A DNA stretch of 64,000 bases, from positions 20,540,001 to 20,604,000 of the forward strand of contig OX335647.2 in assembly GCA_946894095.1 (NCBI GenBank), read 5' to 3'. The DNA comes from Incurvaria masculella. Lineage: Eukaryota; Arthropoda; Insecta; Lepidoptera; Incurvariidae. Below, piece by piece: positions 12,448 through 23,041 of the stretch. The notes beneath the pieces are model-generated. The model searched no databases. It saw only the letters and a list, made by a program, of their open reading frames with translations, and was not told where the DNA came from. A program made the translations under genes and the position numbers. How positions within the stretch are numbered: position 1 is the stretch's first letter; each line of letters opens with the position of its first letter.

Positions 12448-12938
12448 CAGGGGGCCCATTCGGTTAAGAGTGAGTTCGAGTTCGGGAGTGAGTTAACCTA
12501 AAAATAGCTGGAAAATATATTATTATTTAAATAACGGAACCGCTATTTATACTTCCAACGTATTTACGGGACAGACCAGATTTTTACCTAACTGTAATGA
12601 TATTCCAGAAGTGTGGAAACATTAACTATTTAAAAAGTGAGTTGATATTTAGTGACGAATTCGAACTCACTCTTACTCTAAATGGACCTCCTGGGGGTCC
12701 ATTCAGAGCAAGAGTGAGTTCGAGTTCGGGAGTGAGTTAACCTAAAAATAGCTGGGAAATATATTATTATTTAAATAACGGAACCGTTATTTATACTTCC
12801 AACGTATTTACGGGACAAACCAGATTTTTACCTAACTGTAATGATGTTCTAGAAGTGTGGAAACATTAACTATTTAAAAACGTGAGTTGATATTTAGTGG
12901 CGAATTCGAACTCACTCTTACTCTGAATGGACCCCCTG
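12448..12938. mobile_element. Two tandem copies of a 245-bp MITE (family J)
   Basis: Copy 1 spans 12448-12693 and copy 2 about 12691-12938; they abut with the ends nearly fused (cctcctgggggtcc). Each copy has inverted ends 'gggtccattcagag...' and '...ctctgaatggacccc'. The outer termini are CAGGGGG and CCCCCTG, the kind of CAG start seen in hAT elements. The two copies differ at only a few sites, so the duplication is recent. No ORF. Confidence 0.85.
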
Positions 12939-13643
12939 TTCCTTCGTAAGTAAAGTCCCGCATATCGCCAAGTGGCCGGCAAAGTGCGCATTCGGAATCA
13001 AAGGCGTGGTCGCATATTTGCGTTCCCCAAGACCTTGCGCCCCGGGCTCGTGTCCCTGTTGCCAAGCCCTAGTTACGCCGCTGGTAATTTAGCTTTTTTA
13101 TACATTAAAACAAATCGAAATATATTGTTTTGCTGAGTAGCCCTTCAAGTCTTGCAGCCGGAGATGTTTATGTTTATGTTAAGGTCGTTCATTTATTTGA
13201 ATACAGCAGTGTACTTTCTGTTTAGGAAGCAGGTTGGAAAAAAGCTGGATGTGTTCCATTAAAAAGTTATCAGTAACTGAAAATATCCAAAGAACATTTG
13301 AAATTTTAAAAGAAAACCTGATGCAAAGTTTTTTCTCGTCTAATCAAAGTTTTTTTTTAAATACGCAAATATGTTACACAGTTTTTGATAAAATATTATT
13401 TTATAATATTTAAAACGGCTAAAACTTGAGCCGTTAAATTATTAAAAGTATAAAGATTAAAGATACTTTTACTTCAATACAATTTAAATAAAAATCAAAC
13501 TGCCTCTGAATGATGTAAATTTAAATATTAAAAAATATTCACAAACCAACAAGCAACAGTTTATAATATACTCTTACTACAATATTATGTAATAATACAA
13601 CAAGCTATATTTAGTGATAAATGTGAAAAATAAATATATTTTT
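12939..13643. other. No gene recognised
   Basis: A short GC-richer patch (12945-13080) is followed by AT-rich DNA. The 63-residue minus-strand frame over 12874-13065 partly overlaps the MITE and shows no known domain. Confidence 0.5.
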
Positions 13644-13853
13644 AGGGTTCCGTACCCAAAGGGTGAAAACGGAACTCTATTACTAAGCCTCCGCTGTCCG
13701 TCCGTCCGTCCGTCTGTCGCAGGGCTGTATCGCATGAACCGTAATAGGTAGGCAGCTGAAATTTTCACAGAGTGTGTATTTATTTTGCCGCCATAACAAC
13801 ACATAGGCAAATAAAAATATAATAAAAATTAAAGCAGGGGCCCATACAAAAAA
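13644..13853 (-). mobile_element. GGAC-microsatellite repeat (family E), copy 2
   Basis: Plus-strand reading begins 'agggttccgtacccaaaggg', contains a CCGT run (13698-13715) and 'gctgaaattttcacagagtg', the reverse complement of the copies at 26 kb and 29 kb. Confidence 0.8.
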
Positions 13854-14464
13854 CTCTCTTTTCTCTTCACGCACTACCTAACGGCTAACAGTATTCTATA
13901 TAATTTAAAAAGACACATTTTTACTGTTTCTGTTTGAACAAATTTCATACAGTAACAGAAATCTAATACAAAATATAGGCATCCGAACCGAGAAGTAAGT
14001 ATACAAAAGTAACAGAGCGTTGTCACGCAAACTAACTAAACTGGTACGTCTGAGGTTAACATTTCAAAGCCCTATGTTCAACATTAGTGGTCGCATTGTA
14101 TTATTCGTACAATTGACGGCGCACGAAATGATCTTATCGTGTCGTCATGCCAGCAATCAACATTCACCAAGTTATGATTGTTCGAATATTTCGAGGTTGT
14201 TGATTTCGACTGTCAGGGGCGCCTAACTTTCTTGCTCGCTTTGCATAATAATATTACTCTAGTGAAGATATGACTACTAAACTTTTACCAAGTACTGGGA
14301 AGATAAGTTCTAGGGAGTTTGGATGGCTCTTACACTATATAAAAAATGTGCGACAGTGGAATGAAACCCTCTCTCTTTTACAATGTATTTGTATGATATT
14401 TAATTTGATTGCTGAATGAAAAGTTTCTCGTGTGTATATATATGCTTGATGTCCATTGGCATTT

Positions 14465-14775
14465 TAAAATTGTGTTTGGTTTTCGAAAGTTTTTTTAAGC
14501 TTTATGCGATAACTTTTAACGTGGATTACTCAACATTAAAATAAAAACATCTCAAAAATCTTAGTTATCAAGCCGAGCTTGTTTCATGAAGATTCAAAAT
14601 CAATTTTAATTTGTTTGATTTTTCACCACATCGTTAGTAGTGATTTACTTTTAGTTATAAGTCGTTTTGTAATTATTATTTTTGTAAATCCAGCCCAATC
14701 GAACACTAGCGCCTTGCCTGCTTTGTGGACGTCCTCCTCATCACGGAGCCTGTTTTTTCATGAGCTTTTTTCGCC
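14465..14775 (+). mobile_element. Degenerate MITE family A copy (A5)
   Basis: Recognisable segments of family A in the right order (gtgtttggtttt, cgaaagttttt, gtggattac, 'cctcatcacggagcctgt'), but many substitutions and both ends missing. This is an old copy. Confidence 0.65.
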
Positions 14776-14854
14776 GAACTTTCTGAGTAACGTTCTTTTC
14801 ATATAATACGCGTCTGTAGCCACTTGCAAGAATACTCGTATTTCTTATTGAAGA

Positions 14855-15060
14855 GCAACTCTCGCGCACGTACTCGGCCTATCTTCGCATGCCGCTGCCA
14901 ACAGCCTCCTGACAGCTTTATCTCTTCGATTCCGATCACATTACGACACGAGCGCCTGCCTCGAGCCAGCTGGGCGACGGAGACGTGCCGCGTCGGGAAT
15001 CGTATGTGCCGCAAGATAATTGTAATCTCCGTCAAACTATTTGTAACTTACAAATAAGCT
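14855..15060. other. GC-rich island without recognised coding sequence
   Basis: 14860-15010 is clearly GC-richer than its flanks and matches no other repeat in the window. It contains 'gctttatctcttcgattccg' with a GATA-type core. Frames on both strands cross it without known motifs. It could be a conserved non-coding element; this is inference only. Confidence 0.25.
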
Positions 15061-15423
15061 TACGTTAGCTAATCAGAACTTGTCGGCGAACACATATTTA
15101 TAGATTATTTTATTAGTTTATTCATAGAATGGATTGTAGCCTTTAAACTGAAAACTGTGAAGCAACACACGCAAAAACAACACTAAGAAATAACAAAAAA
15201 AAATTGTAAATAATAACACACGCGCAACATTTTTATAGAAAATTGCACAACGATTATAATATCGAGGACACGTCTTTCAATCAAGTCAGTCGTTTTTTTT
15301 ACAATCACCAGAAGGTCTGCAACTAAATTTATTGATTGGCTTTGAATAACTAAATAATGGCTCATAACATTTTGTGAATATCTATGTAGATGTTCACAAA
15401 ATATTTTTAATGTTAGTTAGATT

Positions 15424-15595
15424 TAGCCCTGGTTGCACGAAGAGACGGCCGAGTTAATCAATGTTCAAACACGACACTTTTAGTGATCCGCATAGAGTCC
15501 CTTCCATATTATCCACACAAAGTGACGTGTTTGATCATACTTTGACGTTGATTTTGATTTTTTGTCCTTTCGTGCACTCGGCCCTTAGTAACTTC
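15424..15595 (-). mobile_element. MITE family F, copy 2
   Basis: Inverted relative to 10899-11077: starts 'ttagccctggttgcacgaag' and ends 'cgtgcactcggcccttag'. Interior segments agree with copy 1, with indels. Confidence 0.7.
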
Positions 15596-16019
15596 ACGAA
15601 CTCTTCTAAATCCAAGATTTGGGTCCGTCCGCGGCTAGAGAACTTATAAACTTTAGCTGCGGTATGTATGTATAAATGTACTTTTAGCTCGGTTCTTCGC
15701 ATCAATTATAGGGTACTTTCCATAATGCTAAATGGCTTGAGGTAATGGGGTTAATTATTAGATAGGGGCGACGAAAGAAGCTCGAAAAGTTTTTGTAAAT
15801 ATATGCACGGCCGTAACTCACCTTTCTTCCGATTTAGGTATTTCTATTCGTAAGTACATCCGTGTACATCGTGTCTCTACTGACAGAGAGACCGACACTG
15901 CAAAGCGCCAGTTGCATCAAATTCCCGACGCATACATATTTTCCCGAACGCACAACATTTGTTCCCGTTCACTGCAAGGCAGTGCGCAGCGGGGAGAGAT
16001 GAATTGTCGCGACGAGTGC

Positions 16020-16056
16020 ACATAAATTAGAAGGCGAGCGATCGGTCGATCAGTTT
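16020..16056 (+). promoter_or_regulatory. Possible Pol II core promoter (TATA plus Inr)
   Basis: A TATA-like 'cataaattag' at 16020-16029 lies about 29 bp upstream of 'gatcagtttg' (16048-16057), which contains the arthropod initiator core TCAGTT. The region downstream is GC-rich for about 250 bp. A 34-codon frame starts at the ATG at 16089 and stops near 16193. No splice donor was found, so the transcript, if any, is unknown. Confidence 0.25.
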
Positions 16057-16635
16057 GCGGACCAGTTGAATCTTTTGTTGCCATTTTGATGCAGAACAAG
16101 CCGTCTCATGCGGTGTTCGTGGATTCGTCGGGGTTTTGGTGGTTGGGCGGGAGCGAAGCGAGGGTGGCGACGACGACGCTAATATGCACGTGAAATATGA
16201 GTGCAGGCTGTATGCAATTAGATGCGATACGTGCCGTGGTGGGCACGGTGGCTGCGGCGACCAGTGCACTCGGATGCACCTATACTCGACACGCATTTTT
16301 ATTAATAAACTTTTACAAGCATTTCTATCTTCGCTCAACTCCGAAACAGGGAAAAAATGCACAAATTCACCGTCGACATTCCAAAAATAAGAACCCATCG
16401 ATCGTCTCGATCCTTTATCTATAGGGTCCGTAAACAATGGAATGAAACGTGGTGTAAAGAAGCACCTGGCCGGCCGGCATGGTTTTCGCAGCCCCCCTGA
16501 ATGTTCGAAACCCCATGGACGTCGTCCGGCACCTTTACGTCCTGGCGTATGCCATATGCCGTGCTTAACATAAAAAAAGCATTAAGGCCAAGTGTTTTCT
16601 CCTAGAAACTTTCCGATCCGTAATTCGACATAGCT
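16057..16635. other. GC-rich region, no recognised gene
   Basis: Frames on both strands run through 16027-16437 (136 codons on the minus strand) because stop codons are rare in GC-rich DNA. None shows a domain. 16450-16560 is a second GC-rich patch. Confidence 0.4.
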
Positions 16636-17011
16636 TTAAGGCCGTTCCGACCCATATAAAGTTGTTTGCACACATAACGCAAAAAGTATTGCACTTTAAG
16701 CCACGAATTATTAATAAAAGTTTAATATAGTCATATTACTTGCAGCGAAAACAATTTCACAATTACAGAATTATTGGTTTTGTTACAATTTATTTAAATA
16801 CGATTTTTATTTAACAGCGCCATCTAACGGTGTAAATCTTCTAATCAGCAATTACAACGAAACCATTAAACCTGAAATTGTGAATATGTTTTCGCTGCAA
16901 CTACTATGGCTATATTTAATATTTTTGACGAATGCATTTAAATGCACTTAAAGTGCAATACTTTTTGCGTTCTGCGTAATAAAAACCTTGTATGGGTCGG
17001 AACATCCTTAA
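16636..17011. mobile_element. MITE family B, copy 2, TTAA target site
   Basis: TTAA on both sides. The right end 'gggtcggaacatcc' matches copy 1 exactly, while the left end has become 'ggccgttccgacccat'. The interior is nearly identical to 6684-7044, so both copies are fairly young. Confidence 0.85.
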
Positions 17012-17359
17012 GACTTGGAATCAGTGTTTTCTCGAACTCTTGATGAAAGCACCTTTCACCAGATAATATTATCGCTTGTGCGTTCCATAAAAAAATTCAA
17101 CGTGGTCAATAAAAATAATTATAATAAACACCGTCTGTGATATTGTTTTACAACTCTTATGTGTTATGTAAAACCTCTTGATATTTTTTTAAAGAACATT
17201 TCCACTATTTCTCATTTATATCTTTTTACCCTTTACAAACGAAAACTTCTCTAGTGCCGCATCTTCTCTATGTTTAATAGGAGATGGTTTCTTTGAAACC
17301 AACCAAAGGTGATTCCGGAGGAAAACATTTGCATACTTATGTAGGTATGCTTTATGATT

Positions 17360-17850
17360 ACGGTTCTTTGGCGTATTTTTTTTGGCGTATTTGTAAATAT
17401 TAGGCGTTTTCGAAAATATTTTCTGATATTTGGCGGTCTTTGAAATGATTTCGCATTCAGTCAGTCAGTCAGCGTGTTTGCGTCCACTGCTGGACATACG
17501 CCTCTCCAATTTTTCTCCAGTCCTCCCGGCCCTCAGCGGTACGGAACCACTGCTTTCCGCCGACGCACTTGATGTCCTCTTCCCACCTGGCGGGTGGTCT
17601 TCCCACACTCCGTTTTCCTGTCCACGGCCGCCAGTTCAGGACACGGTGACTCCAACGGTCGTCGTCTCTTCGGCTGACGTTACCAGCCCACTGCCATTTG
17701 AGCTTAGCCACCCGGTGTCCAATATCGACTACTTTGGTACGTCGGCGAATTAGCATTACATAGTATTATTTGAATTGTTTGGCGATATATTTTGCATTTT
17801 TAAGAATTTCCTGTCTCCCATCTGTGACATCTAGGTAGTCAATTGAAACC
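17360..17850. repeat. TTTGGCG-rich repeat interrupted by an RTE tail
   Basis: 17365-17445 contains several spaced TTGGCG motifs. The following part (17752-17850: 'gcattacatagtattatttg' to 'tgacatctaggtagtca') matches the uninterrupted relative at 23280-23395. The RTE fragment at 17452-17750 sits exactly where the relative is continuous. Confidence 0.65.
17452..17750 (-). pseudogene. RTE-type LINE, 3' end of reverse transcriptase ORF
   Basis: The minus-strand frame of 95 codons reads IRRRTKV, LKWQWAG, RPWTGKRSVGRPPARW and ends GEAYVQQWT, the familiar C-terminal end of RTE-clade endonuclease/reverse transcriptase proteins in insects. The catalytic domain is absent because the copy is 5'-truncated. 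On the minus strand the frame is followed directly by TGACTGACTGAC, the short tandem tail typical of RTE elements. The frame is intact to its stop, suggesting recent insertion. Three more copies occur at 30397, 42555 and 59930. Confidence 0.85.
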
Positions 17851-18009
17851 ATAAAAAAAATCATTTCAAAAGTTTGGCACAATTTCAGGTTTTCCTTTGG
17901 TTTATATTTCGGTTTCGTTTAGATTTCAGTTGTTTGTATGATACAATAAAAGCCTGGTGCCATTGGATACTTTTAAAAATTTGTTTTATACATTGCCAAA
18001 ACCCTAACA

Positions 18010-18138
18010 GTAGTATTCAGAGAGGGCGGACTAACTTTAATACGGGGATTATAGCCGAACTAAATAGCATTTTGTATGGTTAGTCCGGAGCTAGTCCGCG
18101 TAACAAATTAATACAGTTCACTCTGAATACTATTGTAA
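18010..18138. mobile_element. Small MITE (family I)
   Basis: About 128 bp with inverted ends: 'agtagtattcagag' on the left and 'ctctgaatactattg' on the right. Internal 'ctagtccgcg'/'ggcggactaac' also pair. Single copy in the window. Confidence 0.55.
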
Positions 18139-19291
18139 GTTATGTAAATACCGAAAGCTGCTCGAAATAACATAAAACCTTTGACCCTCTTTTTTTGTAT
18201 AAATAAACAAGCAACGAGAACAATCATAAAATACAGTAAATGCGTCCCACACCATTCTTTTTGCGACCCCGACGTTCAATAAACGCCTCCATTACACCCT
18301 TTTATCTGGGTAATGATGAGTAAATAACGTTGAAAGAAATACATTTATCTCTACGCTTCATCGCGGAGATCCGTAAAATTCTCAAGCACTTTAAAATAGG
18401 CCGGAGGCCCATTAAGATAAATAAACCTAAAAAGACGTAGGTTCTCAGAATGACCTGACTACGCAATGGCCTCGCCTTTCCTATTATTTGAGAATTTATG
18501 AGAAAATAAAGAACACAGCGCTTTCCCAAATCGGCATTTAAAAACTCTTTTCTTGGCCTGATGACGGCAAACCCTGAAAAAATAGTACTTTTCAATTGTT
18601 TTTCAGGATCTGTTGCTTGCAGAGCTAATCCTTCCCACGTATTCTTGCAGATCTAGAACAGCTCCTACCATCCGATCCCCAAGGTTTCTAAAGACGACTG
18701 CGAGGAGTGGACTGCTTCAAAACACAAAATAAGCAGTCCATCTTATTTGTAGTTTTGTCTTGTTTTGTTTCGGAATAATTGTCTGTAGGATTTCTAGAAT
18801 ATAAATATTCACAAGAATAGGAAGCAGGAACCTGAGGTTTTTTTTTTGTTTCAAAAATTTATTTAGATTTAAAAGATCACATCACATTTTATTATTATAG
18901 ATGATTGAATACTTTAGACTGTGGCGTGGCTATGAAAATTCGAAAGTGAGCTATTTGAACAATTGACCAGAGGCATTGACTAGTAGAGGTTGTAAAATTA
19001 TTCCTAAAACAGTGAAGACACATTTTAGATGTTAATTAAATATTTTGAATCATTCCTCACTGGATCCTTATTAAGAGAAGTAAAATTACAACAAACGTTA
19101 ATTCCGAAAGCCTTTGTTGAAAGAGGAAAGCTAAGCATTCATGGTTTTTCCCCGAGTGCGGTATCGCCCGCTTGTTCGTTCTTGTATTACAAATGGCGGC
19201 GCTGCCACCCACGTGCCATGAAATTTTAATTTCTATCATACATTACGTTATATATTTTACTGTTATGTATCATATTGTTTTATTTATAGCG
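18139..19291. other. No gene recognised
   Basis: The 97-codon minus-strand frame at 18302-18595 and the 66-codon plus frame at 19029-19229 show no motif. 'caaatggcggcgctgccacc' at 19190-19209 is a GC-rich spot. Confidence 0.45.
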
Positions 19292-19482
19292 GAGTGACAA
19301 TCCTCGTCATTCAAATGTTTTTAAGTTCACACGGTCGCTGCACATAATGCCTGTTAACACTTAAACCGATTCTCCATACCGGACAACCGTAAATGTTAAC
19401 AGACATTACCCTCTTAATTTGTTTGGATGTTTGTTTAAGGGCATTATAAGTGCCGATTGCGTTCAGTTTGACGAGGATACAC
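19292..19482. mobile_element. Possible MITE with inverted ends (family L)
   Basis: The left end 'gacaatcctcgtcattc' and right end 'tttgacgaggatac' are inverted repeats about 190 bp apart. Inner segments 'cctgttaacac' and 'gttaacagacatta' also pair. Single copy, so uncertain. Confidence 0.4.
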
Positions 19483-19727
19483 GTAAACCATATTTAATTA
19501 TATTTAAAAATAACTACGATGAATTTCGATAATTCAAAAAGTAAATAAGTACATTGATTGTCTTGCTATAATTTAAAGATAAAACTTACAACAGCAACAT
19601 AAATTCATGATTTTTCATAAAAAAAGTTTGAACACAGAATATGAGCGTCCGATTTTTATCTTTATATTAGGTTGGGGAAAAAGTTTCTTCGCATTTTTTA
19701 AGAAAATTCAAAACATTTTTTAATATG

Positions 19728-21410
19728 TTTCAGTTTCAGTTTCAGTTTCAGTTTCTTTATTTCCTCCATTAGATGTATATTACACACTCGGATTCGTCAT
19801 TTTTTTTTTCCTGTCGGTTCGATTACTTCTGGCGAAGAAGAGCCGACAAGAAACTTCGTCAGGTTGGTCATTGTATTATTATTTTTTCCAGTGATACTTA
19901 CAAACTAGTTTACAGTGATTGATTGATTACTACTGCTCACAAAGAACATTATTATAAGAACATTATATACATTGGTGAGGAGCAAACTCTTGACTACTAT
20001 AATGACATCTTATTCTAAATTAATAGGAATTATGATCTAAATTATTCAGGTGTAAAAAGCCATCGTCATTTTTGATACAAGGTAATATCAAATTAAATAT
20101 AAGTTAGTAAATAAACAAATTCATACTACAATGTAGTACCCATGTCAGAAAAAAAAATAATAGAAAATAATAATAATAATAAAAAAAAATTAATTGGTAG
20201 TACCGTGTTAGGTACCCGGTCAAGTATGTAGTCATGAGCTTTAATTTAAACAAGTTTTCTATCTAATAAGGCTTCCTGGATAGTGTAGTAGCTTTTTTTT
20301 ATTAATACTGATTTCAATTTGCTCTTAAAACATTTATCTCCTAATTTCCTGATCTCCTCTGGAATTTTGTTGTATAACCTAATACTATTGCATATAAAAC
20401 TTTTTGAAAATTTTGATGACCTATGCTTAACATTTTGTAAATCAGTTTTATGTCTAGTATCGTAGTCATGTACATCAGCATTTAAGGTATTATGGTGCTT
20501 ATATTTCCTAGCATGGCAGATATTTTGATACACATATGCGCTAGGTAGGGTCATAATTCCTATTTCGCTGAATACATTCCTACAAGAATCTATAGCTTTC
20601 ATGCTAAGAATACAACGCAAGGCTCTTTTTTGCAAGACAAATATTCTATTTGCTTCTGCTGCATTTCCCCAAAACATTAGTCCATACAACATGAGACTAT
20701 CGAAGTAAGCAAAGTAGACAGTTTTTGCAGCTTGCGTGCCACAGAGTTCCTTGATTTTTTTAATGGCATAACAGGCTGAGCTCAGTTTACCAGCAAGACT
20801 GTCTATGTGGGGTTTCCAGCAGAATCTATTGTCAATTATTAATCCCAGAAAAGTTAATTCATTAGCCATGTTTAACGATAATTCCTCTACAGTATTGGTT
20901 ACGTCTTCATTATTTTTACGCCTATGTGCCCCAAGAACAAAATGCATTACATTCGTTTTATTAGTATTTAACAATAGATTATTGTGTTCAAACCATGATG
21001 TGAGCGACTTAATTACTGACAAGAAAACCTCCCGTAGTTCAATTATATTTTTGTTTTTCAAAACTACTGAGATGTCATCTGCAAACATAACTAGTTCTAT
21101 GTCTTGCCCGATTGAACCGGAAATGTCATTCACATAAATCAGAAAGAATAATGGACCAAGGATAGAGCCTTGCGGTACTCCTATTGTAACAGGGTCAACA
21201 TCCGATTTTATACCACTGACCTCACATATTTGTTTTCTGTTTTCTAGGTATGTTTCACATAAACGTAGCTCTTTTTCTCTTACTCCATAATACTCTAATT
21301 TTAATAACAATATATCATGTCTTACACAGTCAAATGCCTTTGATAAGTCACAGAAAATGCCATATGTGTGCTGAGAATCATCCAAAGATGTTAATAAAGT
21401 TTTATTTACA
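19728..21410 (-). mobile_element. 5'-truncated LINE (Jockey/CR1 superfamily), copy 1
   Basis: On the minus strand it carries an open reverse transcriptase frame (20246-21385), then a 3' UTR of about 500 bp, and ends in four units of ACTGAA-type hexamer (TTTCAG on the plus strand, 19728-19751). The 3' 640 bp is almost identical to 36219-36859. Differences are a few substitutions and length changes in AAT/A runs. It is inserted in the 3' UTR of the mariner. The 5' edge (about 21403-21415) cuts through coding sequence, a standard sign of target-primed reverse transcription. Confidence 0.9.
20246..21385 (-). CDS. Reverse transcriptase fragment of LINE copy 1
   Basis: 379 uninterrupted codons covering the palm-to-thumb part of a non-LTR reverse transcriptase. 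Motif A is FCDLSKAFD (residues 11-19, catalytic D), motif B is GVPQGSILGP (69-78), and motif C is FADD (101-104, catalytic pair). The thumb/connection region follows, with LGLIIDNRFCWKPHI and an arginine-rich IFVLQKRALR segment. The first methionine is not a true start: coding sequence continues upstream to the truncation point and the endonuclease is missing. The open frame, together with the identical 3' copy at 36 kb, points to recent insertion. CR1 versus Jockey clade cannot be settled by eye. Confidence 0.85.
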   Translation of the reverse strand: MDDSQHTYGIFCDLSKAFDCVRHDILLLKLEYYGVREKELRLCETYLENRKQICEVSGIKSDVDPVTIGVPQGSILGPLFFLIYVNDISGSIGQDIELVMFADDISVVLKNKNIIELREVFLSVIKSLTSWFEHNNLLLNTNKTNVMHFVLGAHRRKNNEDVTNTVEELSLNMANELTFLGLIIDNRFCWKPHIDSLAGKLSSACYAIKKIKELCGTQAAKTVYFAYFDSLMLYGLMFWGNAAEANRIFVLQKRALRCILSMKAIDSCRNVFSEIGIMTLPSAYVYQNICHARKYKHHNTLNADVHDYDTRHKTDLQNVKHRSSKFSKSFICNSIRLYNKIPEEIRKLGDKCFKSKLKSVLIKKSYYTIQEALLDRKLV

Positions 21411-21415
21411 TTTAA

Positions 21416-22441
21416 CTAAAGTATGTAGGTACCATTTTGTTCGATAACTTTTTGCCATCTTGTAGGTAGGGACATGATCCCATTGCTATAGAAATATTGG
21501 GACTTCTGATCAATATACCGCGACAAGTGGTTTTGGCAGTCCTCTCGTGATGTTAACCTGACACTGCCTAAAGAATTCTGAAGAGACCTAAACAGGTGGA
21601 AATCTGAAGGTGCAAGGTCAGGACTATACGGCGGATGCATTAACACCTCCCAGCCAAACTCTCTTAGGTTTTGCTGAGTGGCTAAAGATGTGTGAGGTCT
21701 AGCGTTATCATGATGAAAAACCACACCCCTTCTGTTGATTCATTCCGGCCGCTTTCTCTCAACCTCTTGCTTTAATCTCATCAGTTGTTCGCAGTAGAGT
21801 TCAGAATCGATGGTCCTGCCTGGTGGTAACAGCTCATAATGAATAATGCCCTTCCAATCCCACCACACACACAGCATCACCTTGTTGCGAGTTAACCCGG
21901 GTTTCGCCACAGTCTGTGAAGCTTGACCGGCCTTTGACCACGACCTTTTTCTCACGTTCTTGTCGTACGTGATCCACTTTTCATCACCAGTTATCAGCTT
22001 CTTCAAAAATGGTTCGGTTTCATTACGTCGTAATAAAGAATCACAAATGAGTACACGGTTCATTAGGTTTCTTTCAGTGAGCTCGTGAGGTACCCAAATA
22101 TCGAGCTTTTTTGTGTACCCAGTTTTTTTCAAATGCGCCAAAACTGTTTTGTGGTCAATTCCTAGTTCTTCAGCTACGTCGTAACTACTGATATGCCGAT
22201 CTTGCTTCACTTTTTCAAAAATGGCATCCATTTTATCCGTAATAGGGCGACCAGAGCGACGTGCATCTTTGACATCAAAATTTCCGGATTGAAAACGCTT
22301 AAACCAAATTTGTGCTACTCTCACAGACACTGCACTAGGTCCATAAACATCGCAAATTTTTTTCGCGGCTTGCGTTGCATTTTTACCTTTTTTGTAGTAA
22401 AATTTTAAAATGTATCGAATTTCTTCATTAGATTCACTCAT
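21416..22441 (-). pseudogene. mariner transposase, full length with one internal TGA
   Basis: 341 codons from the ATG at 22441, the length expected for mariner (about 345). Residues 1-110 form the paired helix-turn-helix DNA-binding region. The signature WVPHEL is at 116-121. The catalytic triad is D153 (GDEKW), D245 (HHDNARPH) and D280 (SPDLAPSD), with exactly 34 residues between the last two (DD34D). The frame is continuous apart from a TGA at codon 234 (bases 21742-21740), just before the second catalytic aspartate. Without it the protein would be catalytically complete by motif. The stop would truncate the product, so I call it a young pseudogene. Confidence 0.9.
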
Positions 22442-22659
22442 TTTGACAGTACGAAAAACAAATGAGAATCACACATTTTCCTAATTTGAATTTGGAATTA
22501 TGTTCTTTAAAATTTAAACTTTCAATGATACCAAAACCAGCCAGATACAAATAGTATAGCCAAAGAGATTTTATTACAAGTTCATACATACTATAATGCG
22601 AAAAGACTTTTTATTAGGTTTCATATATGGATAGAACATCAATGCATCTTTCATAATGT

Positions 22660-23041
22660 CAGCCTCAGTGGCCCAGTGGTGCGACAATTCGGCGATCGCT
22701 CTCCAAAGTTAAGCAACGCTGGGTCCGGTCTGTTCTTGGATGGGTGACCATTCGACCGTTGAGAGAGGCTGGCCGTGGTTCGGATTCCACGTTAAGCTGT
22801 AGGTCCTCTTCCTTACTTACTAGGTGGTAGGGTTTATCCCGCCCGGGTTGGAACCATCGCATTGGATGAACGATGTTCGAAGCGGCAATGAAAATTGTCC
22901 GTGTTTTCCATCCAGTTCAATGTAGCCGTGCAATATAAGGAAGGTCCTGGCATGGCACCTAGTTCCCATGAGGTGTGTTGGGCTAATACCATGACAGAAC
23001 TTGTGGTATTAGCCATCCATGTCCAGTCACATAAAAAAAAA
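22660..23041 (+). mobile_element. SINE with 5S rRNA-derived head
   Basis: The head contains the internal promoter of 5S rRNA: 'aaagttaagcaacgctggg' at 22705-22723 (A-box region) and 'ttcttggatgggtgacc' at 22733-22749 (C-box region), in 5S order and spacing. Just upstream, 'tggcccagtggtgcga' (22669-22684) resembles a tRNA A box. The body (aggtggtagggttta, gttcaatgtagccgtgcaat) and tail (catccatgtccagtcacat plus A run) are those of the tRNA-headed SINEs at 24382 and 56142. RNA polymerase III would be the expected transcriber; LINE machinery would mobilise it. A fragment of a second such SINE is at 32525-32665. Confidence 0.85.

Larger units (their letters stand above)
19667..22630 (-). mobile_element. 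mariner element (cecropia-like) with nested LINE
   Basis: The left end begins after a TA at 19665 with 'ttaggttggggaaaaagttt'. The right end near 22594-22612 carries the inverted 'aatgcgaaaagacttttt'; its outer 10-15 bases have diverged, so the right boundary is approximate. Between them, on the minus strand, lie a roughly 150-bp leader, a full-length transposase frame (22441 to 21416), and then a LINE fragment (19728 to about 21410) inserted between the transposase stop and the 3' inverted repeat. Without the insertion the element would be about 1.3 kb, the usual mariner size. Confidence 0.9.

Noticed and set aside
16027..16437. 136-codon minus-strand frame
   Set aside because: No domain, and it overlaps equally open plus-strand frames in a GC-rich patch.
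22693..22760. A 5S rRNA gene
   Set aside because: Only the internal promoter part resembles 5S. The 5' and 3' stem-forming ends are absent and the sequence continues into a SINE body.
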